A DNA stretch of 5,416 nucleotides from Cyclobacteriaceae bacterium (lineage in GTDB: Bacteria; Bacteroidota; Bacteroidia; Cytophagales; Cyclobacteriaceae): the NCBI GenBank assembly GCA_026994125.1, contig JALWRJ010000117.1:2380-7795 (forward strand), written 5' to 3'. A model generated the notes under the pieces. That model was given only the letters and a program-made list of their open reading frames with translations. It searched no databases and was not told where the DNA came from. Both the position numbers and the translations under genes were made by a program. Numbering within the stretch: the first letter of the stretch is position 1; each line of letters begins with the position of its first letter. This document shows positions 1 through 5,323 of the stretch, piece after piece.

Positions 1-243
1 GTTTTTGATGGCTTGTTCGTAATAGGGCACGGCCTGTTTTAAGCGGTTCGATAACCGGTAGGCTTCTGCAATTTTAAAACTTGCTTTAGCAACTGTTTTA
101 GGCGAGTTTAATTTTCGCTTATATTTTTCAATAGCTATTTCGTACTCACCCCGTTTGTATTTTTTATCGGCTCTTTTAATACTTTGCGCTTGTACTACTA
201 TTACAGCCACACTACAAACTATACTTAAAATAAACCTCTTCAT
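1..243 (-). CDS. Secreted TPR protein, N-terminal part (probable TPR/OmpA, PorE-like); runs off the window
   Basis: Partial gene: the minus strand is open from an ATG at 243-241 to the window edge, giving 81 codons. Residues 1-19 form a signal peptide: MKRF, then a hydrophobic stretch ending VVQA, with likely type I cleavage before QS. A Cys lies inside the hydrophobic core, but there is no proper lipobox. Residues about 21-81 read as nearly two TPR-like helical hairpins (ADKKYKRGEYEIAIEKYK, then a second with FKIAEAYRLSNRLKQAVPYY). This N-terminus is typical of long Bacteroidetes outer-membrane-associated proteins with TPR, PD40 propeller and C-terminal OmpA domains, including PorE of the type IX secretion system, which anchors to peptidoglycan. 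That identity is inference, because the diagnostic OmpA end is outside the window. The start directly follows the TAA of the upstream gene (TAAATG), so the two are probably translationally coupled. Other TPR lipoproteins or periplasmic TPR proteins remain possible. Confidence 0.75.
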   Translation of the reverse strand, partial: MKRFILSIVCSVAVIVVQAQSIKRADKKYKRGEYEIAIEKYKRKLNSPKTVAKASFKIAEAYRLSNRLKQAVPYYEQAIKN

Positions 244-726
244 TTAAAAATATCTTTTTAGCCACGATACCTTAGCCGGGATAATCCAACTTGATTTAAA
301 TTCATCTACGGTGGCCACCAAATTATTAAACGTTGGTGTGTCGGCCGTAATTTTTCCTTCGGCCACTTTTGCTTTTACCCTTGGCAAGGGCTCGATAAAA
401 AGCTCATCATTTTTTAAAAAGGCTACCTGAGTACGATCCATAAAATTAAGGCCAAACATAGCCTCTAATTGTTTAAGTTTATTTACCGAAGCATCAATAG
501 AACAGCCCGAAGCCATATTGGCAGATTCGTCTACTCCTAAAACGACAAACCGGTTGTATTTTAACAAAAAAGAACTGTTTAAATCAGCTCCATGTGCTTT
601 CCATTGCTGGCAAAAAGAGGTTAGCTGTTCGGCTAAGGCTTCCTCTTCGGCCGCAGTAAAATTACGGTTGGCCTGGTACACCCATACCCGGGCAGTTGGC
701 GGCAGTTGGTTAAAAGGTAAAAACAT
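244..726 (-). CDS. Conserved Bacteroidetes protein of unknown function (often mislabelled 'ABC transporter ATPase')
   Basis: A 160-residue soluble protein with no signal peptide or membrane helix. I recognise it as a small family widespread in Bacteroidetes. Family-like features visible here are an N-terminal MFLPFNQLP and RVWVYQANRNFT, then HGADL (residues about 45-49), GCSIDASV (about 74-81), FNNLV near residue 133 and a C-terminal SWLKRYF. Databases frequently call this family 'ABC transporter ATPase', but the sequence has no Walker A (GxxxxGKT/S), no LSGGQ signature and no Walker B, and it is far too short for an ABC ATPase domain, so that name should not be used. Its function is unknown. 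The ATG at 726-724 is preceded by A/T-rich sequence without a Shine-Dalgarno, usual for the phylum, and by a TATATTTG -7 box at 769-776. The stop codon directly abuts the start of the secreted TPR gene, suggesting one transcript and perhaps linked roles. Confidence 0.9.
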   Translation of the reverse strand: MFLPFNQLPPTARVWVYQANRNFTAAEEEALAEQLTSFCQQWKAHGADLNSSFLLKYNRFVVLGVDESANMASGCSIDASVNKLKQLEAMFGLNFMDRTQVAFLKNDELFIEPLPRVKAKVAEGKITADTPTFNNLVATVDEFKSSWIIPAKVSWLKRYF

Positions 727-768
727 ACTTATGTAAAACGATGTTACGTAGTTTTAGTTTAGTTTTCC

Positions 769-776
769 CAAATATA
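769..776 (-). promoter_or_regulatory. Predicted -7 box of the 160-residue-protein/TPR operon
   Basis: Read on the minus strand this is TATATTTG, a full match to the Bacteroidetes -7 consensus TAnnTTTG. It lies 42 bases upstream of the ATG at 726, giving a leader of roughly 35-40 bases. No good TTTG -33 element is seen at the expected 19-21 base spacing (only TGGT near 797-800), so strength is uncertain or an activator may be needed. The leader on the minus strand is A/C-rich with repeated CTAAA units. The whole gap 727-862 holds no ORF of interest. Confidence 0.45.
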
Positions 777-817
777 TTACATAGCTACGTGTTATTACCA
801 GTTTAGCAACGGATATT

Positions 818-831
818 CCTGTAAATACAGG
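818..831. repeat. Short palindrome CCTGTA-AA-TACAGG
   Basis: A perfect 6-bp inverted repeat with a 2-base centre, in the gap between the end of the CCG-protein gene (863) and the -7 box at 769-776. In RNA it could form a 5-bp stem with a 4-base loop, but no U-run follows on either strand, so it is a poor intrinsic terminator. A dimeric-regulator binding site is possible. No convincing terminator was found for the redox operon in this gap. Confidence 0.35.
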
Positions 832-862
832 CAACAAAGCCCTGCATTTTAATTTTTTAGGT

Positions 863-1660
863 TTATAAATCTTCGGCCTGGGCAATAAGCTCGGCTAAGT
901 CAAACACCTTAACTTCGGTTTCTTTGTTTTTAGCCTTTACGCCATCGGCCAACATGGTTAGGCAAAACGGACAAGCAGAGGCAATAATATTAGCTCCGGT
1001 ATCGAGGGCTTCTTCGGTGCGTTCCACATTAATTTCTTTTGCACCCGGCTCGGCATCTTTAAACATTTGTGCCCCACCGGCTCCACAACACAAACCATTG
1101 GTTTTGCACCGTTTCATCTCAACCAATTCGGTATCGAGGGCTTTCAATACGCTTCGCGGGGCTTGGTACACATTATTGGCTCTGCCCAGGTAGCACGAAT
1201 CGTGGTAGGTAATTTTTTGTCCTTCAAAGGCCTTACCATCGGCCGGTTTTACCTTGCCCTCATCTATTAGCTGCTGTAAAAAGGTTGAATGGTGTATTAC
1301 TTCGTAATTACCACCCAATTGGGGGTATTCATTTTTTAGCGTATTAAAGCAATGCGGACAAGCTGTAACTATTTTTTTTACATGATAACCCTCCAATACC
1401 TGAATGTTAGACATGGCCTGCATTTGAAATAAAAATTCGTTACCTGCCCTGCGAGCGGGGTCTCCGGTACACGATTCTTCCTGCCCCAACACAGCAAAGG
1501 ATACACCTACTTTGTTTAAAATCTTAACAAATGCTTTGGTTACACTTTTGTAACGGTCGTCAAACGAACCGGCACAGCCCACCCAAAATAATATTTCGGG
1601 ACTTTCGCCTTTGGCGTTTAGCTCGGCCATGGTGGGTATTTTTATAGTAGTATTTGACAT
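863..1660 (-). CDS. (Fe-S)-binding CCG-domain protein, HdrB / HdrD C-terminus-like redox subunit
   Basis: 265 residues, cytosolic, with two cysteine-rich (CCG, DUF224) repeats as in heterodisulfide reductase HdrB, the HdrD C-terminus, GlpC and LutA. Repeat 1 has C29 (VGCAGSFDDR), C64 (ESCTGDPARRAGNE) and C101/C104 (CPHC). Repeat 2 has C156 (YHDSCYLGR), C185, C191/C192 (CCGAGG) and C230/C233 (CPFC). Repeat 2 therefore keeps the full CCG signature, while repeat 1 has CTG in its place. In HdrB these repeats bind non-cubane [4Fe-4S] clusters at the active site. By analogy this subunit would hold the catalytic or electron-accepting site, with electrons passing to or from the membrane subunit encoded just upstream (stop at 1714, 53-base gap). 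Methanogen cofactors are not expected in Bacteroidetes, so the substrate is unknown; an electron-transfer flavoprotein or a dithiol/disulfide couple are candidates. ATG at 1660-1658 gives the family's normal N-terminus. Confidence 0.9.
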   Translation of the reverse strand: MSNTTIKIPTMAELNAKGESPEILFWVGCAGSFDDRYKSVTKAFVKILNKVGVSFAVLGQEESCTGDPARRAGNEFLFQMQAMSNIQVLEGYHVKKIVTACPHCFNTLKNEYPQLGGNYEVIHHSTFLQQLIDEGKVKPADGKAFEGQKITYHDSCYLGRANNVYQAPRSVLKALDTELVEMKRCKTNGLCCGAGGAQMFKDAEPGAKEINVERTEEALDTGANIIASACPFCLTMLADGVKAKNKETEVKVFDLAELIAQAEDL

Positions 1661-1679
1661 AGCTTGGGATTTATTGGTT

Positions 1680-1713
1680 TTTAGGGTTTAGGGTTTAGGT
1701 ATTGGGTTTGGGG
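1680..1713. repeat. Telomere-like degenerate tandem repeat (TTTAGGG)n inside the redox operon
   Basis: On the plus strand the units are TTTAGGG, TTTAGGG, TTTAGGT, ATTGGG and TTTGGGG. They end immediately before the stop codon of the upstream gene and fill most of the 53-base gap between the two redox genes. The transcript (minus strand) is C-rich, while the plus (template) strand is G-rich with four runs of at least three G, and a fifth GGG at 1666-1668. It is not known to be a functional site. Confidence 0.7.
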
Positions 1714-3024
1714 TTATTTCTTTAATTCATCTGCCCAGTTAAACCTATCGGTAGGGGCAAATTTCCAGGGAGCAAAATTGGTTTCAATATTTTGAAACAT
1801 GGCGTTCCAGGCAGCGGGCGACCCACTTTCTTCCATGGCAATGTACCTCCTTAGCTCCAGGATAATGGATAAGGGGTCGATAAGTACCGGGCAGGCTTCT
1901 ACACATGCATTACACGATGTACAGGCATTTATTTCTTCATGGCTAATAAAATCATTAAGCAGCGTTTTACCGTTTTCCAAACCTTTATGGTTAGTTAACA
2001 CCTCTTCCACCCTATCGCGAGTAGCCATTATAATGGCACGGGGCGATAATTTTTTACCGGTTTGATTGGCCGGGCATTCGGCTGTACACCGCCCACATTC
2101 GGTACAAGTAAAGGCATCCATCAGGCTCTTCCAACTTAAATCGTTTACATCTTTGGCTCCAAAACGCCCTACTTCTGCAGGAGGTGCAGTAGCATTTTCT
2201 GCAGGTAAGCCAAGCATTAATTTTACTTCATTAGTTACGCTATCCATGTTAGCCATTTTGCCTTTAGGGTTTAAATTTGCAAAATAGGTGTTAGGAAATG
2301 CCAGAAAAATATGCAAGTGCTTGGAATAGGTAACATAAACTGCAAAGCCTAAAATACCTATAATATGAAACCACCAAAAGGTTCGTTCCAGCACTACTAA
2401 ACTGCCCGGCTCTACATGCTGAAAAACAGGCTTTAAAAATGAGCTAAAAAACAGCTTACCTGTATGAGGATAATGTGCTACTCCTTTAGCTTGCAATAGT
2501 TGGTCGGTGGCATTCATACCTAAAATGGCCAACATTAAAATAATTTCGGTAACCAAAATCAGGTTCGCATCCAGGGTAGGCCAATTTTTCATTTCGGGTT
2601 TATGGAAGCGAGGCACCTTTACTATGTTTCTGCGCAATAAAAATATAACACAGGCAGTAAGTACAGCTACGGCTAAAAATTCAAAGAAATTCATCAACCA
2701 ACCATAGGCGCTTCCCAGGTAAGGAGCAAAAATTCTGTGAGTGCCTGCCAGTCCGTCAATAATAAACTCAAGTACTTCGATATTAATTATTAAAAATCCG
2801 GCATACACAAATAGATGAAGGAGTGCAGGCAGGGGCTTTTTAAACATTTTTTTTTGGCCAAACGCCACCAAAAGCATGGAACGCCAACGTTCGCTGCGCC
2901 TATCCGATCGGTTAACCGGCTTGCCCAACTTTATGCCTTTTTTTATAAACTGTACACGTTTTGCCAATAAATAGCCGGCCAGCCCCAGTACCAAAACAAA
3001 TAAAACTTGTTGTAAATAATGCAT
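1714..3024 (-). CDS. Membrane-bound Fe-S oxidoreductase subunit: cytochrome b (NarI/HdrE-like) fused to 2x[4Fe-4S] ferredoxin
   Basis: 436 residues. The N-terminal half has five predicted membrane helices at about residues 3-23, 68-90, 108-131, 151-175 and 216-238. Likely haem b ligands are H70 (ALLHLFVYAGF) and H220, H236 and H238 (FWWFH and SKHLHIF), as in NarI/HdrE/DsrM-type cytochromes b that exchange electrons with menaquinone. The cytosolic C-terminal half carries two [4Fe-4S] motifs, C307-C310-C313-C317 (CTECGRCTAECP) and C368-C371-C374-C378 (CTSCNACVEACP). It lacks the CCG domain of fused HdrD-like enzymes, which is instead supplied by the next gene. The expected flow is donor, CCG protein, ferredoxin clusters, haems, quinone, or the reverse. 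The physiological donor is unknown. ATG at 3024-3022 begins directly before the first helix. An overlapping longer minus-strand frame upstream reads through the tRNA and is spurious. A predicted promoter lies at 3041-3070. Confidence 0.9.
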   Translation of the reverse strand: MHYLQQVLFVLVLGLAGYLLAKRVQFIKKGIKLGKPVNRSDRRSERWRSMLLVAFGQKKMFKKPLPALLHLFVYAGFLIINIEVLEFIIDGLAGTHRIFAPYLGSAYGWLMNFFEFLAVAVLTACVIFLLRRNIVKVPRFHKPEMKNWPTLDANLILVTEIILMLAILGMNATDQLLQAKGVAHYPHTGKLFFSSFLKPVFQHVEPGSLVVLERTFWWFHIIGILGFAVYVTYSKHLHIFLAFPNTYFANLNPKGKMANMDSVTNEVKLMLGLPAENATAPPAEVGRFGAKDVNDLSWKSLMDAFTCTECGRCTAECPANQTGKKLSPRAIIMATRDRVEEVLTNHKGLENGKTLLNDFISHEEINACTSCNACVEACPVLIDPLSIILELRRYIAMEESGSPAAWNAMFQNIETNFAPWKFAPTDRFNWADELKK

Positions 3025-3039
3025 AGCTTTTGTTTTCTA

Positions 3040-3079
3040 AGAAATTTAGTTCCATACTATTGGCAACAAAAAAATTTCT
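3040..3079. repeat. 8-bp inverted repeat spanning the divergent promoter region
   Basis: AGAAATTT (3040-3047) and AAATTTCT (3072-3079) are perfect reverse complements separated by 24 bases. The axis lies near 3059-3060, between the two opposed promoters. Because AAATTT is itself palindromic and the DNA is AT-rich, chance is a real possibility. An operator is speculative. Confidence 0.35.
3041..3070 (-). promoter_or_regulatory. Predicted promoter of the redox operon
   Basis: On the minus strand TTTG (3070-3067) is followed after 18 bases by TAAATTTC (3048-3041). That matches the Bacteroidetes -33 TTTG and -7 TAnnTTTG pattern except for the final base. Transcription would begin near 3035, leaving a leader of only about 10 bases before the ATG at 3024. 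It interlocks with the tRNA promoter on the other strand. Confidence 0.45.
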
Positions 3080-3089
3080 GTTACCTTTG
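3060..3089 (+). promoter_or_regulatory. Predicted tRNA-Phe promoter
   Basis: TTG (3060-3062) is followed after 19 bases by TACCTTTG (3082-3089), an exact match to the Bacteroidetes -33/-7 promoter pattern. The start should fall near 3095, only a few bases before the mature tRNA at 3104. Its -33 element lies inside the spacer of the opposing minus-strand promoter. Confidence 0.75.
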
Positions 3090-3091
3090 TG

Positions 3092-3105
3092 CCTCCAAAA
3101 GGAGG
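3092..3105 (+). other. Leader hairpin overlapping the tRNA 5' end, with Shine-Dalgarno-like arm
   Basis: CCTCC (3092-3096), AAAA loop and GGAGG (3101-3105) form a perfect 5-bp stem whose 3' arm includes the first two bases of the mature tRNA. AAAGGAGGTGAT (3098-3109) is complementary to the typical 16S rRNA 3' tail. Whether the whole stem is transcribed depends on the exact start site, which I place near 3095. Confidence 0.45.
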
Positions 3106-3176
3106 TGATGTAGCTCAGTTGGTAGAGCATCGGACTGAAAATCCGTGAGTCGGTGGTTCGAGCCCACTCATCACCA
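3104..3176 (+). tRNA. tRNA-Phe (anticodon GAA)
   Basis: A complete 73-base cloverleaf. The acceptor stem GGTGATG/CATCACC pairs perfectly, with discriminator A at 3176. The D stem is GCTC/GAGC. The anticodon loop is CTGAAAA, with anticodon GAA at 3137-3139. The variable loop is GAGTC. The T stem is GGTGG/CCACT, with loop TTCGAGC. The anticodon stem has four good pairs, and its outermost pair (3130 and 3146, positions 27 and 43) is a T-T mismatch, a minor oddity. The 3' CCA is not encoded: the bases after the discriminator are CGT, so it must be added by the CCA-adding enzyme. It is transcribed alone from its own promoter and followed by a strong terminator. Confidence 0.97.
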
Positions 3177-3179
3177 CGT

Positions 3180-3208
3180 AAAGCCTTCCGTTTTCGGAGG
3201 GCTTTTTT
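3180..3208 (+). terminator. Intrinsic terminator of the tRNA gene
   Basis: AAAGCCTTCCG (3180-3190), a TTTT loop and CGGAGGGCTTT (3195-3205) form an 11-bp stem with one G-T pair, followed by a T-run to 3208. It lies four bases after the tRNA end. On the minus strand the stem is followed by only a short T-run, so two-way action is possible but weak. Confidence 0.9.
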
Positions 3209-3380
3209 AATTTTCAATGGTGCTAAAAACCACCATTTGCCCCTTCCTGTAAACTACCGCATAAAGATAAGGATAAATTAAAACAAAATACTCTGCATGC
3301 CGACTATTTATTTTAGAATGGCTACTAAAGGCTAAATGTGCGAAGCCATCGCCTGTATATCCGACACGCTGGCCGGACAT
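3207..3380 (-). CDS. Candidate small ORF, 57 residues, unrecognised (low confidence)
   Basis: On the minus strand an ATG at 3380-3378 (MSGQRVGYTGDGF...) runs 57 codons to a TAA at 3209-3207. The same frame is open further upstream to a TAA at 3473-3471, 87 sense codons in all, but without another ATG. The product looks protein-like: a glycine-rich start, then an aromatic and hydrophobic run (YFVLIYPYLYAVVYRKG) and a C-terminus MVVFSTIEN. There is no clear signal peptide, motif or family that I recognise. Against it being a gene are the lack of a matching promoter box, the stop lying within the tRNA terminator's T-run, and codons such as AGG, AAG and GGG that look less common in the neighbouring genes. 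It could equally be a 5'-truncated gene remnant or part of a dispersed intergenic repeat. Confidence 0.25.
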   Translation of the reverse strand: MSGQRVGYTGDGFAHLAFSSHSKINSRHAEYFVLIYPYLYAVVYRKGQMVVFSTIEN

Positions 3381-3510
3381 TTCAGCATATTGGATTAATG
3401 TATTGTACCCAAAGGCATATAGAGTTAATGCACAACGATGTAATCGGAGGCTACGCTCTAAGGCACAATTTTACCTGAGCCTGAATTAAGTGCAGTTGTG
3501 TTTTTTGGGT
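3211..3510. other. Intergenic stretch between the tRNA terminator and the histidine kinase stop
   Basis: About 300 bases without a secure gene. Besides the candidate small ORF it contains a 7-bp hairpin, AATGGTG (3216-3222) with CACCATT (3231-3237) around an 8-base loop, and a weaker pair ATGGCT (3318-3323) with AGCCAT (3344-3349). Two tiny plus-strand frames abut as TAAATG at 3333-3338 (12 and 20 residues), too short to credit. Base composition rises to GC-rich around 3340-3380. No terminator with a U-run is visible for the kinase gene that ends at 3511. Confidence 0.5.
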
Positions 3511-5289
3511 TTAAGCCAGGTTAGGAAAAGTTACGGTAAAGGTTGTTCCTTTATTTTCTTCGGAGGTAACACCAATGGTACCTCCTAATTTTTCAACGGT
3601 TTCTTTTACGATGTATAAGCCCAAACCACTGCCAAAAGAGTTTTCGCTGGCCCTGTAAAACATATCGAATACTCTATTTACGCATTCCTCACGAATACCA
3701 ATGCCATTATCGCTTACGGTAAATTGTACATGTTTTTTACCGGCATTAACCTCTACCTTAACCCACGAGTTTGTGGCTTTGGGGTTATGATACTTTACAG
3801 CATTCGACACCAAATTTTTTAGTACACTTTGCAATCGGTATTGATCGGTAACTACAGGCCCCTCCTGTATAATGGAGGTAATGAGTTCTACATGAGAGGC
3901 AAACTCCATATGCCTTAAGCCTTCGGCTGCCAGTTCAATTTCGTGTGCAAAATCTATTACATCCTTTTTAACAGCCACCCTGGAGTTTCGTGAATGCATT
4001 AAAATATCGCCTACAAACCCATTTAATTTATCAATACTTCTATCCATTAAATGTAGGTTTGTCTCCAACTCTTCGGGGGGAGATAAACGAATAAGGTTTA
4101 TTAAGCCTTTTACCGAAGCCAGGGGCGCTTTTATATCGTGCGATACACTATACACAAAGCGGTCGAGTTCCTGATTCGTTTTTTTAAGCGAAGAGGTGCG
4201 TTCTTCTATTGTTTGCTCGAGCTGCAGGTTAGCTTGTTTTAACTGTTTGTTAGTTTTGCGCACCAATGCTTCGGCTTTTGCTAATTCTGTGGCCTGTTTT
4301 TCTAGTTTTTTATTTTGTAGTTCAATGGCCAGGGTGCGGTCGGCTATGGCTTGCTCCAAGGCTTCTTTACGCATATCCTCTACCTGCGACATTTTTTTAC
4401 GCTCCAACGTATTAATAAAAACGTTCGAAAAAATTGACATGGGTTTAATAAAATCCTGCGCCCAATTATCCTGCGATTTTACACGACCCACCAATACAAA
4501 GGCGCCATAGCGTTTTTTCTCCAACACCATTGGCGTAATTAAAATGGGGCAATCGTTTTCTAACTCATATTCCGGATGATGGGGTGGTATAAGCACCGGA
4601 GCGGTGTCATTTATTTGATACACAGTTTGGCCAATTAGCTTTTGAACGGTGCTTACTAAGCAATACGAATCGGGCAATTGGTGGGTAGCATGCCATTGAT
4701 AGCTTACTTTGCCCGTGCCCCCTTCAAAAAGCACAATGTAGGCATGTTCTGCTTCGGTAAACCTGCTTAGCAGTTCCAGGGCTTCGTTTATACCGGCATC
4801 AATTTCTTGAGCCGGCAAACTAATAAATTTGGCCGATATGTTTAAAAACAGGTTTTCTAAGTTCGATTTAACATTATATTTTTTCCGGGCTTCTTTAATG
4901 CTGGTTGTATCAACCGAAGCCAAACAATAACCAAGCAGTTGGTTGTGTTCGTTGCGTACCGAATCTATGGTTAGTTCCAGATTTTTTTTACCCTGCTTTG
5001 TTTTAATTATGGTTTCAAAACTTACTTGCTTTCCGGTTTGATTAATTTCATTGAGTTTGTTTTCTAAAATAATACCGTACGCAGCCGGCACCAATTGGTA
5101 CACAGATTTTCCAATGGTGGCTTCCAACGGTACATCAAACAGCCCTTTATTGCTAAAAAGGATAATTCCTTCGGTATTAATCATCATTACCTGCTCAGAG
5201 GTAATACTAAAAAGCGATTTCCAAAAAGCGGCATCAATAGCTAAACCACTTTGCTCCTCCAACTCACACTGTTCAACTTCCTTTTTCAT
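3511..5289 (-). CDS. Soluble PAS-GAF sensor histidine kinase
   Basis: 592 residues from the ATG at 5289-5287. A TTG three codons upstream (5298) is possible, but the ATG is preferred in this phylum. Domains in order are PAS at about residues 21-127, GAF at about 143-295, a long coiled coil at about 297-376, HisKA at about 375-440 and HATPase_c at about 485-590. The phosphoacceptor is H384 in SVSHDIKAPL. The ATP site is complete: N box KNLVSNAVKYH (N492, N496), G1 DNGIGI (D527), F box FDMFYRA and G2 GSGLGLYIVKE. There are no membrane helices and no receiver domain, so it should sense a cytosolic signal through PAS and/or GAF and pass phosphate to a separate regulator not found here. Ligands cannot be read from the sequence. 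It appears monocistronic: the gene downstream is a convergent tRNA, with about 300 bases between. Confidence 0.93.
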   Translation of the reverse strand: MKKEVEQCELEEQSGLAIDAAFWKSLFSITSEQVMMINTEGIILFSNKGLFDVPLEATIGKSVYQLVPAAYGIILENKLNEINQTGKQVSFETIIKTKQGKKNLELTIDSVRNEHNQLLGYCLASVDTTSIKEARKKYNVKSNLENLFLNISAKFISLPAQEIDAGINEALELLSRFTEAEHAYIVLFEGGTGKVSYQWHATHQLPDSYCLVSTVQKLIGQTVYQINDTAPVLIPPHHPEYELENDCPILITPMVLEKKRYGAFVLVGRVKSQDNWAQDFIKPMSIFSNVFINTLERKKMSQVEDMRKEALEQAIADRTLAIELQNKKLEKQATELAKAEALVRKTNKQLKQANLQLEQTIEERTSSLKKTNQELDRFVYSVSHDIKAPLASVKGLINLIRLSPPEELETNLHLMDRSIDKLNGFVGDILMHSRNSRVAVKKDVIDFAHEIELAAEGLRHMEFASHVELITSIIQEGPVVTDQYRLQSVLKNLVSNAVKYHNPKATNSWVKVEVNAGKKHVQFTVSDNGIGIREECVNRVFDMFYRASENSFGSGLGLYIVKETVEKLGGTIGVTSEENKGTTFTVTFPNLA

Positions 5290-5315
5290 TGTTCCCAACT
5301 TATTAAAAATATGCT

Positions 5316-5323
5316 CAAATATA
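5316..5323 (-). promoter_or_regulatory. Predicted -7 box of the histidine kinase gene
   Basis: On the minus strand this reads TATATTTG, a full TAnnTTTG match identical to the box before the 160-residue-protein gene. Transcription would start near 5310, about 20 bases before the ATG at 5289, which favours that ATG over the TTG at 5298. No TTTG -33 element sits at the expected distance. The remaining bases to the window end (5324-5416) show no gene or repeat. Confidence 0.45.

Noticed and set aside
744..792. Inverted repeat ACGTAG / CTACGT around the -7 box at 769-776
   Set aside because: The arms are only 6 bp, with a spacer of over 30 bases, so it is easily expected by chance.
819..845. Possible intrinsic terminator of the redox operon (GCAGGGC...GCCTG and CCTGT...ACAGG hairpins)
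   Set aside because: The stems are short or bulged and no T-run follows on the minus strand.
924..2707. Several plus-strand frames of 66-89 codons opposite the redox genes
   Set aside because: They are shadows of the well-supported minus-strand coding frames, with no recognisable domains or start signals.
3104..3176. tRNA gene as an integration site of a mobile element
   Set aside because: No integrase gene and no second copy of the tRNA 3' end were found in the window.
2912..3217. Minus-strand 101-codon frame across the tRNA (containing GDEWARTTDSRIFSPMLY)
   Set aside because: It is antisense to tRNA-Phe. This peptide is a familiar false ORF from reading tRNA genes backwards, and the frame also overlaps the redox gene's start and its promoter.
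3297..3398. Two abutting tiny plus-strand ORFs (12 and 20 residues) joined as TAAATG
   Set aside because: They are too short, have no promoter or family match, and lie on the opposite strand to the longer open frame.
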